From: Thermoplasmata archaeon
GTDB taxonomy: Archaea; Thermoplasmatota; Thermoplasmata; Halarchaeoplasmatales; Halarchaeoplasmataceae
Assembly (NCBI GenBank): GCA_007129655.1
Contig: SKVC01000023.1
Coordinates: 1-39,192 of the forward strand
DNA length: 39,192 nt
Reading direction: 5' to 3'
The translations under genes were made by a program, and so were the position numbers. Shown here piece by piece: positions 18,947-26,511 of this stretch; the stretch's first letter is position 1; the number at the start of each line of letters is the position of its first letter. The notes under the pieces were generated by a model that saw nothing but the letters and a program-made list of their open reading frames with translations, had not been told where the DNA came from and searched no databases.

Positions 18947-20044
18947 CTATTTTTCCCCCACATCCAGGAATTCGTCTTCCCTGTACACGATCATTGGCAT
19001 CTCTTCTTCGGGATCTCTTCCAGGTAAGTATTCGAATTCTGCCTGTGCATTCTCGGCTATGGCCGTTATGATATCCATCAAAGGGATATCGGAAGGACAC
19101 GCTTGCTCGCAAAGACCGCACTCTACACAGGAAAGTATCATGTGGTTGAATCTTGTTACATGGAACAACAGGGAATCCGTAGGGGTCTTGTATGCACCTT
19201 TGCTCTTGGCCTTGGCCATGTATTTACTCGCCTCTACATCGAAAACATCACTTTCGAAAAGGCATTCACGACAGTAACATATCGGACAGGCTTTCATACA
19301 GTTGTGACAGTTTACACATGTATCGAAGAATTCAAGTAACTTATCGACACCGGCGATATCCGAATGTTCATCAATGAAAGCTTTTCTTGCCTCATCCCTC
19401 TTATTTCTTATTTCCAGAACGGCTTTTTCCCTGTCCTCCTCGGTGGCAACTTCACTCAATTTCATATCTGAAACCAGTTCCTGTCCATTTTCTGTTCTAG
19501 TATCCAGCAATATTGCTTTATCTGTATCGGCACCGAAGATACCGATTATCATGTCTGCAGTCTCCGGCACAGGATCTTTACAGTTAAGACATGCCGTCCT
19601 CATATTTTCTTCACTTTCTCCTTTCAGTACGACTTCCGTGGGATCATCGTCACCCGGATAGTTAGAATACGTCTTCATGGGGAACGTTCCGGGACAGTCA
19701 ACACCTATAAGCACGATATTTTCCAGGTCGGCCTGCTTCAATTTTAACAATTCAGTCAAAGCTCTTATTTCGCATGCACGAAGAACTACAGCCAAAGGCT
19801 TATCAGAACCTTTTATTTTCGTTAACCTGGATACCATAGCACCGGTTGAAACCGGAAGTAAAGGAGCGAATACGTTGGTATTGAGCTTTTCCGGGTCAGA
19901 TATCATAGTTGGGAACGCGGATTTACCCGAGGGTGTTTCCTGCATTGCCAAAACGGCATCGACTTTACCGCTTTCAAGCAACTGCTTTAAAAAACTGTTC
20001 ACGGTCTTGGGAACATCATCTTCTATCTTTAATTCGTATATCAT
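18947..20044 (-). CDS. FrhB/FdhB-family F420- or flavin-linked oxidoreductase subunit
   Basis: 365 aa. LRACEIRALTELLKLKQ and IGVDCPGTFP are typical of the FrhB/FdhB family, flavoproteins that exchange electrons with F420. The C-terminal part carries a Cys cluster (DTCVNCHNCMKACPICYCRECLF) and a second ferredoxin-like motif (CVECGLCEQACPSDIP). Such proteins are found with Hdr gene sets in archaea and in sulfate reducers, where a substrate other than F420 is possible. It lies between mvhD copy 2 and the tandem hdrC, with SD GAGGT. In an archaeal context F420H2 oxidation or F420 reduction is the best guess, but specificity is not readable. Confidence 0.85.
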   Translation of the reverse strand: MIYELKIEDDVPKTVNSFLKQLLESGKVDAVLAMQETPSGKSAFPTMISDPEKLNTNVFAPLLPVSTGAMVSRLTKIKGSDKPLAVVLRACEIRALTELLKLKQADLENIVLIGVDCPGTFPMKTYSNYPGDDDPTEVVLKGESEENMRTACLNCKDPVPETADMIIGIFGADTDKAILLDTRTENGQELVSDMKLSEVATEEDREKAVLEIRNKRDEARKAFIDEHSDIAGVDKLLEFFDTCVNCHNCMKACPICYCRECLFESDVFDVEASKYMAKAKSKGAYKTPTDSLLFHVTRFNHMILSCVECGLCEQACPSDIPLMDIITAIAENAQAEFEYLPGRDPEEEMPMIVYREDEFLDVGEK

Positions 20045-20054
20045 GGTAATACCT

Positions 20055-20501
20055 CTAAATATTCCATTTCTCCTTCATGGGATTCGGGCCGAGTTTCTTT
20101 GTTTCGTTCACTATTTCCTTTACCGTATCGGCAAATTTCTGGCCTTCCGAAGCCGATATCCAACGTAACCATATCCTATCGGGTTCCATTCCAAGAGTGG
20201 TAAGGATGTTCTTCAGCAGAACCATCTTTCTTCTTGCTTTGTAATTCCCATTAATATAATGACAGTCGCCTGGGTGACAGCCACCTATGAGTACGGCATC
20301 GGCACCTTCTAACAATGCTCTGTTCACATATACTGAATCAACCGAACCGGAGCACATCACTCTGATCACTCTTATGTTCGGAGGATACTGTATGCGGCTA
20401 GTACCTGCTAGATCCGCTCCTGCATAGGAACACCAGTTGCAGAGGAACCCGACTATCTTGGGTTCGAAATCTTCATTTTTTTTCTCTTTTTCTTCGCTCA
20501 T
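20055..20501 (-). CDS. mvhD: MvhD-like [2Fe-2S] electron-transfer subunit, copy 2
   Basis: 148 aa. It has the same cysteine frame as copy 1 (GFLCNWCSYAGADLAGT, VMCSGSVD, GCHPGDCHY) and the same ISASEGQKFAD ending, with a longer charged N-terminus (MSEEKEKKNEDFEP). SD AAGGAGCGAT lies in the 11-nt gap after the NuoG-HdrA fusion. In other archaea MvhD bridges hydrogenase or formate dehydrogenase to HdrA. Here it would connect the NuoG-HdrA chain, or MvhGA, to the rest of the assembly. The two copies are obvious paralogues. Confidence 0.93.
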   Translation of the reverse strand: MSEEKEKKNEDFEPKIVGFLCNWCSYAGADLAGTSRIQYPPNIRVIRVMCSGSVDSVYVNRALLEGADAVLIGGCHPGDCHYINGNYKARRKMVLLKNILTTLGMEPDRIWLRWISASEGQKFADTVKEIVNETKKLGPNPMKEKWNI

Positions 20502-20512
20502 TTTATCGCTCC

Positions 20513-23500
20513 TTATCTAATACATTCGTCTATCATAGACATGATCTGTCTCTTTGTGAAGGAATTTTGCTGTGCAGTACCGCTGGGACATATGGCGGCA
20601 CAGGCACCGCATCCTTGGCATAATATTTCGTTAACTATCACAATACGTTTTTCTTCATCGTAATCCAATGCATCATACGGACATATGTTGACGCACAGTT
20701 TACATCCGGCACATCTTCTAGAGGCTATATTGGCTACGCTTCCACCGGTTTCAAGGTACTCTTTTGAAAGTATTGTAGCTGCTCTGGACGATGCTGCTCG
20801 TGCCTGAGCTATGGCTTCATCCATGAATCTTGGACTGTGTGCTAAACCGCATAGGAATATACCGTCTGCGGAAAATTCTACCGGTCGAAGTTTCATGTGT
20901 GCTTCCGAGTAAAATCCGTCTGAATTGAGTGGAACCTTCAGCTGCTGGGCCAAGGCGGTGTTTTCTCCGGGTACGACACCTACACTCAGTACAAGTTTAT
21001 CCGGGTTGAGTATCATATCTCTCTGGAGTATCTTATCCTTTGTTTGAACGGTGATCTTACCTTTCTTTAAGTCAACTTGCGGCTCCTCGTTTTCGTCGAA
21101 TTTTATGAAGAAAACACCTTTTCCCCTCGCCTTACGATATAAACTATCTTCTTTGAATCCGTATGTGCGTATATCTCTGTATAATACGTAAACGGAAACA
21201 TCCGGATTGTTTTCTTTCAATCTGACTGCATTCTTAATAGCATTGGAACAGCATATCCTGGAACAGTACGGATGTTCATCGTTCCTTGAACCAACACACT
21301 GTATCATCACTACTTCCTTTAAATCTCCGAGATATTTTTTACCAGACGCTAGATCTTTCTCAAACTCCTTCTGTGTAATGATATTTTCACTATCTTCATA
21401 GGAGTATTCAGTGGGCTCGTAGGCCTCTCCACCGGTGGCTACAACAACGGCTCCATGTTCGATGGTCTCCGTAGTGCCTTCGTGACTTATCCGGGAAGTA
21501 TAATTCCCTACGTATCCATCGATATCTTCCAATATCGCCCCGGTGTAAAGGGATATGTTTTCGTGTTCGGTAGTCTTTGAGATCATTTCTTCAAGTAATT
21601 TTTGAGGATCTTCGTCTCCGATACCAAGGTGCACATCCCGTGATAAACCGCCGAGTTCTTCCTCCCTTTCTATCAGATAAACATCGAATCCCTGGTCCGA
21701 CAAGGCTATGGCTGAAGACATACCGGAAATACCTCCACCGATGACCAGTGCCTTTTGGACAACAGGGAATTTTTCGTGTGAAACCGCCCTCATCTCATTT
21801 ACCCTTACAACACCCATGGCAACGGTTTCTTTTGCCTTTTCCGTAGCCAAAACCGGATTATCTCTATGTACCCAGGAATTCTGGTCTCTTAGATTGACCA
21901 TCTCGAAAAGATGCGGATTCAATCCGGCTTCCCTAAGAGTATCCTGGAAGAGCGGTTCGTGTGTTCTCGGTGTGCATGAAGCCACTACTATCCTATTGAG
22001 ACCCAATTCGTTAATCCTCTCCTTTATCCGTTCCAAAGAGTCCTGCGAACATGAAAAGGTCTCGTCGTCGGCCAGTGCAACGTATGGAAGCCTCTGCACA
22101 TATTCTTTTACTTTCTGTATGTCTATAATTCCGCCTATATTGATACCGCAGTGGCAAAGGAACACACCTGTTCTTGGGAATTCGTTGCTAACATCCCTCT
22201 CTCGCGGATATTCTTTTGTTGTAACTTCACTTCCTCTGGCATCCTTTATATCTCTAGCTGCAATGGCTGCTGCTGCTGAAGCTTCGATCACACTTTCGGG
22301 TATATCCTTTGGCTCTGTAGCGGAACCGGAAGCGTATATTCCAGATCTTGAAGTTTCAACATTATAATAGGGATCGACCTCTATGAATCCATAACCGTTG
22401 AGATTTACATTGACTATGGATGCAAGATCCGGAAGTGTATCGCAAGGCTGCATACCTACGGCAAGTACCACCATATCATAGCTTTCTATTTCTACATCTC
22501 CGTTATCGTTGATGTATCTTACACTCAGCTCTCCGGTCTCACGGTTTTGCTCGATACGAGGTACTCTTGACCTTCTGAAAACTACACCGTACTCATCCTC
22601 TGCCCGTTCGTAATATCTTTCGAAATCCTTGCCGAAGGTCCTCATATCCATGAAATAAATGTGTGTGTCTAAGCCCGGAAGATGTTCTTTTGCTATCACA
22701 GCCTCCTTTATGGAGTACATACAGCAAACCGACGAGCAGTATTTATGGTCACAGCTTTCGTCCCTGGAACCTATACATTGTAACCATGCTATCTTCTTAG
22801 GTTCTTCACCATCGGAAAGGCGTTTTATATGTCCCTGAAAAGGTCCCGATGCGGAAAGCATCCTCTCGAATTCCAGGGAGGTGAGTACATTTGGGTACAA
22901 CCCGTATCCAAGACTGTCTCCTTCTGGTGGTTCATATACATCGGCCCCGGGTGAAAGTATTACAGAACCTATATTGATATTGATATCTTCGTCTTCCTGG
23001 TCGTACAATATTGCTTCCGGTTCACAGAAATTTTCACACGATTTACACGTACCGTTCAAGGCATACATGCAGGCGTCCTTGTCTATGATCGGAACGTTCG
23101 GTATCGCTTGTGGAAACGGTATATGTACTGCTTTACGCTCCGCCAGGCCTGCGTCGTAATCACTTAAAAGGGGTTCCGGTGTTTGTGTACTTATCTCTGA
23201 GAGGTCTATACACTGGGTAGGACAGACAAATGCACACGCACCGCAGGTGGTGCACACATCCGAGTGTTCCTGAAATGGAGGTATTACCTCTCTAGCTGCA
23301 CCTCTATTGGCGAAACCGATGGCTCCTACTCCCATGACCTGTTCACATACATTTACACACAGACCACATAAGATACATTTTTCATTTGGCTCTGTATAAG
23401 TTTTAAACCGTGAGCTATCCACACCTAGCTTACTTGCAACTTCCTTTAGTTCGCTCGATTCCGGACATCTAGCTAGATAGAGTTCCATCAAAATTTTTCT

Positions 23501-23752
23501 TGATCTATCGATCCTTGGCGAACTAGTCTTTATCTCCATACCCTCTTTAATAAGTAAACTACATGATGCCGTTACCTTAGTCCATCCTTTTTGTGTTACT
23601 CCCACAACGCAGAGCCTGCATGCACTGTAAGGCTCCACGGATGGATGATGACATAGTGTTGGGATAAAAACATTGTTTCGTTTGGCAACGTCCAAAACCG
23701 TCTCTCCAGGTATAGCCTCGTATTCCTTTGAATCTATTGTGATCATGACCAT
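20513..23752 (-). CDS. NuoG-like ferredoxin module fused to an HdrA lacking its FAD N-lobe, plus a second HdrA
   Basis: 1079 aa. Residues 1-70 are a NuoG/HydA-type [2Fe-2S] domain (C34, C45, C48, C64). Two [4Fe-4S] motifs follow (C126, C129, C132, C136; C167, C170, C173, C177). The His-Cys3 cluster of Complex I NuoG is absent (only C96), as is the molybdopterin-like region. From about 195 (GLAERKAVHIPFPQAIPN) the chain aligns with the second half of HdrA unit 1, but no GxGxxG Rossmann N-lobe precedes it. A complete second HdrA follows (FLCHCGINIGG, then VIGGGISGM, then two C-terminal clusters CAGCKLCVNICP and CQGCGACAAICP). The missing N-lobe occurs in the NuoE fusion two genes upstream. Probably an electron hub between NADH, flavin and MvhD. 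SD GGAGGTGA lies in the end of nuoF. Confidence 0.9.
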   Translation of the reverse strand: MVMITIDSKEYEAIPGETVLDVAKRNNVFIPTLCHHPSVEPYSACRLCVVGVTQKGWTKVTASCSLLIKEGMEIKTSSPRIDRSRKILMELYLARCPESSELKEVASKLGVDSSRFKTYTEPNEKCILCGLCVNVCEQVMGVGAIGFANRGAAREVIPPFQEHSDVCTTCGACAFVCPTQCIDLSEISTQTPEPLLSDYDAGLAERKAVHIPFPQAIPNVPIIDKDACMYALNGTCKSCENFCEPEAILYDQEDEDININIGSVILSPGADVYEPPEGDSLGYGLYPNVLTSLEFERMLSASGPFQGHIKRLSDGEEPKKIAWLQCIGSRDESCDHKYCSSVCCMYSIKEAVIAKEHLPGLDTHIYFMDMRTFGKDFERYYERAEDEYGVVFRRSRVPRIEQNRETGELSVRYINDNGDVEIESYDMVVLAVGMQPCDTLPDLASIVNVNLNGYGFIEVDPYYNVETSRSGIYASGSATEPKDIPESVIEASAAAAIAARDIKDARGSEVTTKEYPRERDVSNEFPRTGVFLCHCGINIGGIIDIQKVKEYVQRLPYVALADDETFSCSQDSLERIKERINELGLNRIVVASCTPRTHEPLFQDTLREAGLNPHLFEMVNLRDQNSWVHRDNPVLATEKAKETVAMGVVRVNEMRAVSHEKFPVVQKALVIGGGISGMSSAIALSDQGFDVYLIEREEELGGLSRDVHLGIGDEDPQKLLEEMISKTTEHENISLYTGAILEDIDGYVGNYTSRISHEGTTETIEHGAVVVATGGEAYEPTEYSYEDSENIITQKEFEKDLASGKKYLGDLKEVVMIQCVGSRNDEHPYCSRICCSNAIKNAVRLKENNPDVSVYVLYRDIRTYGFKEDSLYRKARGKGVFFIKFDENEEPQVDLKKGKITVQTKDKILQRDMILNPDKLVLSVGVVPGENTALAQQLKVPLNSDGFYSEAHMKLRPVEFSADGIFLCGLAHSPRFMDEAIAQARAASSRAATILSKEYLETGGSVANIASRRCAGCKLCVNICPYDALDYDEEKRIVIVNEILCQGCGACAAICPSGTAQQNSFTKRQIMSMIDECIR

Positions 23753-25606
23753 TTAGGTCACCTCCACCGCGTTAAACTTGCAAGCATCGTGGCAAAGCCC
23801 GCATTTGATACATATCTCTTGGTCTATCTCATGAACTTTCTTTGCTTCACCGGATATCGCTTCTACCGGGCATTTCTTTGCACACAATTGACAACCGACG
23901 CAGTTATCGGCATCGATACTAAATTCGATAAGTGCTTTGCACACCTTAGCAGGGCATTTTTTATCAGATATATGGGCATCGTACTCATCTCTAAAATATC
24001 GTAGTGTGGTAAGTACGGGATTGGGGGCTGTTGCACCTAGCTGACACAGCGATGTGTCTTTAACTACTTCTGCTAACTCTTCCAGTAATTCGATATCCCC
24101 CTCTTTACTCTTACCTTCTGTGATATCGGTCAACAAACCATACATCTGTACCAGTCCTTCACGACATGGAGTACATTTACCGCACGACTCATTTTTCAGG
24201 AAGTTAACAAAATACTTGGCCACATCCACCATACATGTACCTTCGTCCATCACGATCATACCACCGGAACCCATCATGGCTCCGGCATCTGTAAGACTGT
24301 CGTAATCGATTGGAAGGTCCATATGTTCTTCAGGTATACATCCTCCGGAAGGACCACCTATCTGGATAGCCTTGAATTTTTTATCATCCTTGATCCCTCC
24401 TCCGATGTCGAACACAACATCCCTAAGTGTTATTCCCATAGGAACTTCAACAAGACCGGTATTGTTTACTTTACCAACTAATGAAAAAATTTTAGTTCCT
24501 TTAGACCCCTCGGTACCGATTTTACTGTACCAGTCACTGCCCTTATTAACAATAAGCGGGACATTTGCCCATGTTTCCACGTTGTTAAGAACCGTGGGCC
24601 TATTCCATAATCCGCTTTGGGTACTGTGTATGTGTTTGACCCTTGGTTCACCGGGTCTTCCCTCGATTGATGCTGTAAGTGCGGTAGATTCACCGCAAAC
24701 GAAAGCTCCGCCGCCTTTTGCGATCTTTACATCAAATGAAAAATCACTGCCGAGAATGTTTTCGCCAAGTAAACCTAATTCTCTTGCACTTTGGATCGCC
24801 TTCTCGAAGTACTCGACAGCCAAGGGATATTCCGCTCTCACATAGATGTAGCCGTGTTCCGCACCAATAGCATAGGCGCCGATTATCATACCCTCAAGAA
24901 CGCTATGTGGATTACCCTCCAGAAGGCTCCGATTTGCATATGCACCCGGATCCCCTTCGTCTGCGTTACAGATAACATATTTTATCCCGTCTTCCGAGGT
25001 ACTATTATATGCTGCTTCCCACTTTCTCCCCGTTGGAAAACCGGCTCCTCCGCGTCCTCTAAGACCTGACTCTTTGATTGTATTGATAATATCCGACGAA
25101 GGAATTTGTTCTTCTAATATATGTACAAGTGCTTTATACCCCTTGATGGAGATATAATCTTCTATACGAGTAGGATCTATCAACTCGTTATACCCGAACA
25201 GAAGTCTTTCTTGGCTACTATAAAACGGAATATCCTTTTCGTATTCCAATGTTTTGTTAGATTTGGGGTCGGTGTACAGTAGTTCTTCTATTATCTTACC
25301 CTCTTTGATGGTTTCCGAAATGATCCGTTCAATGTGTTCCGGTTTTACTGTCTTATAAAAAATATTTTTGGGCTGTATTAATACGATCGGACCTTGCTCG
25401 CAGAATCCATGACATCCGGTGGGGAGTACTGATATATCAGTTATATCTTGTTTTTTCAGTTCATCCATAAGGAGGTTTGTTATCTTTTTACCTTTTAGGG
25501 CGTTGCAACCTGTTCCATTACAAACGGTAATCAACCGCCTGTTGGGATCTCTTTTATTTGTAACCTTTTCCTGTAACGTATAGAAATCCTTGTGATTCTT
25601 AAGCAC
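23753..25606 (-). CDS. nuoF: NuoF-like NADH-binding subunit with extra [2Fe-2S] and ferredoxin domains
   Basis: 617 aa from the GTG at 25606. N-terminal thioredoxin-like [2Fe-2S] domain (C29, C34, C65, C69). Then the NuoF core: GLRGRGGAGFPTGRKWE, the FMN/NADH motif CNADEGDPGAYANRSLLEG, and the [4Fe-4S] motif ESCGKCTPCREG with the distal Cys in TSLCQLGA. A C-terminal double ferredoxin follows (CVGCQLCAKKCP, CIKCGLCHDACKF). This is the HndC/HydB-type layout seen in soluble bifurcating enzymes. It oxidises NAD(P)H or reduces NAD(P)+. No [FeFe]-hydrogenase is nearby, so its partner is the NuoG-HdrA chain. A TTG at 25615 overlaps the SD and is unlikely to be the start. Confidence 0.93.
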   Translation of the reverse strand: MLKNHKDFYTLQEKVTNKRDPNRRLITVCNGTGCNALKGKKITNLLMDELKKQDITDISVLPTGCHGFCEQGPIVLIQPKNIFYKTVKPEHIERIISETIKEGKIIEELLYTDPKSNKTLEYEKDIPFYSSQERLLFGYNELIDPTRIEDYISIKGYKALVHILEEQIPSSDIINTIKESGLRGRGGAGFPTGRKWEAAYNSTSEDGIKYVICNADEGDPGAYANRSLLEGNPHSVLEGMIIGAYAIGAEHGYIYVRAEYPLAVEYFEKAIQSARELGLLGENILGSDFSFDVKIAKGGGAFVCGESTALTASIEGRPGEPRVKHIHSTQSGLWNRPTVLNNVETWANVPLIVNKGSDWYSKIGTEGSKGTKIFSLVGKVNNTGLVEVPMGITLRDVVFDIGGGIKDDKKFKAIQIGGPSGGCIPEEHMDLPIDYDSLTDAGAMMGSGGMIVMDEGTCMVDVAKYFVNFLKNESCGKCTPCREGLVQMYGLLTDITEGKSKEGDIELLEELAEVVKDTSLCQLGATAPNPVLTTLRYFRDEYDAHISDKKCPAKVCKALIEFSIDADNCVGCQLCAKKCPVEAISGEAKKVHEIDQEICIKCGLCHDACKFNAVEVT

Positions 25607-25607
25607 T

Positions 25608-26510
25608 TTATTCAACCTCCTTTTTTATCTCGTTGATGAAATCGTCTACTTTTGATGGTAATACGGGGTAATATTCATCATCCACCACTACTACAGGGCC
25701 TAAAGCACAGGCACCAAGGCAGTTAACGGCTTCGAGAGAAAATAAACCATCTTCGGTAGTTTCACCCGGTTTGATCCTTAATTTACGTTCGATCTCATCC
25801 AGCACCCTGGGACTTCCTCTGACATGACAGGCGGTACCCATGCAAACTTTGATGGTATGTTTTCCACGTGGTTCTAAAGAAAATGATGTGTAAAAAGTAA
25901 CAACATGATATACTTGTGAAAACGGTATCCCCAATTCCTGTGATACATATCTTAGAATATCTTTGGGTAGATACCGGTACTCTTCATTGATGGCCTGCAT
26001 TATCGGTATCAGTGATTCGTTTTCCCTTCCATGTTTCTTAAAAAGTTCGTCAACCTTATCGATGTTCTTTTGTTCAATATCCTGCCTTGCATCACGTGGT
26101 TCAGGTATCTGAGGTTTGTACCTAACCAAGCAGTTCTCAACGCAAAGGCCACAACCATTACATAACTCTTCGTCGATGGACCTAGCACGCTTGTTTATGG
26201 TAGCTGTGAAATCACCGGGCTCGCCTTCAAGTTTTATCAGATCTGAATTGGTGATTATCTCTATATTCGGGTGTCTACCGGTGGCTACGAGTTTGGGAGC
26301 TAAAATACACATGGAACAATCATTAGTTGGAAAGGTCTTGTCTAATTGAGTCATCCTTCCGGCAATGGATAAACCTTTATCAACGAGGTAAACCTTGAAA
26401 CCGGAATCCGCAAGGTCCAATGAAGATTGAATGCCGGATATTCCTCCGCCAACAACCATGACCGAGCCTTTTACTGATTTATTTTCTATTATTGTTTCTT
26501 CAGATGCCAT
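25608..26510 (-). CDS. HdrA FAD N-lobe fused to NuoE [2Fe-2S] subunit
   Basis: 300 aa. Residues 14-112 are the HdrA FAD lobe: MVVGGGISGIQSSLDLADSG, then GRMTQLDKTFPTNDCSMCILAPK and RHPNIEI. One [4Fe-4S] motif follows (C117, C120, C123, C127), where the HdrA similarity stops. Residues about 143-297 are a complete NuoE: four-helix start, thioredoxin-like fold, and [2Fe-2S] ligands C223, C228, C264, C268 (CMGTACHV, CLGACALGP). The remainder of this HdrA appears in the NuoG fusion at 20513-23752, from the same ferredoxin insertion onward. NuoE pairs with NuoF (next gene), so this fusion would bring an FAD lobe to the NADH module. It is preceded by a nine-base SD, GAGGTGATC. Confidence 0.92.
   Translation of the reverse strand: MASEETIIENKSVKGSVMVVGGGISGIQSSLDLADSGFKVYLVDKGLSIAGRMTQLDKTFPTNDCSMCILAPKLVATGRHPNIEIITNSDLIKLEGEPGDFTATINKRARSIDEELCNGCGLCVENCLVRYKPQIPEPRDARQDIEQKNIDKVDELFKKHGRENESLIPIMQAINEEYRYLPKDILRYVSQELGIPFSQVYHVVTFYTSFSLEPRGKHTIKVCMGTACHVRGSPRVLDEIERKLRIKPGETTEDGLFSLEAVNCLGACALGPVVVVDDEYYPVLPSKVDDFINEIKKEVE
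25615..25622 (-). promoter_or_regulatory. SD deciding the nuoF start
   Basis: AAGGAGGT on the minus strand lies 8 nt before the GTG at 25606. The longer TTG-initiated frame would begin on the last base of this SD, so the GTG is preferred. The gene then begins 1 nt after the stop of the NuoE fusion. Confidence 0.75.
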
Positions 26511-26511
26511 C

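Noticed and set aside
21708..22367. 219-aa plus-strand frame opposite the NuoG-HdrA fusion
   Set aside because: The minus-strand protein is strongly conserved across this stretch, and the plus frame shows no recognisable motif.
25608..26510. The HdrA-NuoE protein as an assembly error joining two genes
   Set aside because: The frame is continuous. The linker is charged and plausible, the complementary headless HdrA lies nearby, and SD sites fit both ends. Reads should still be checked.
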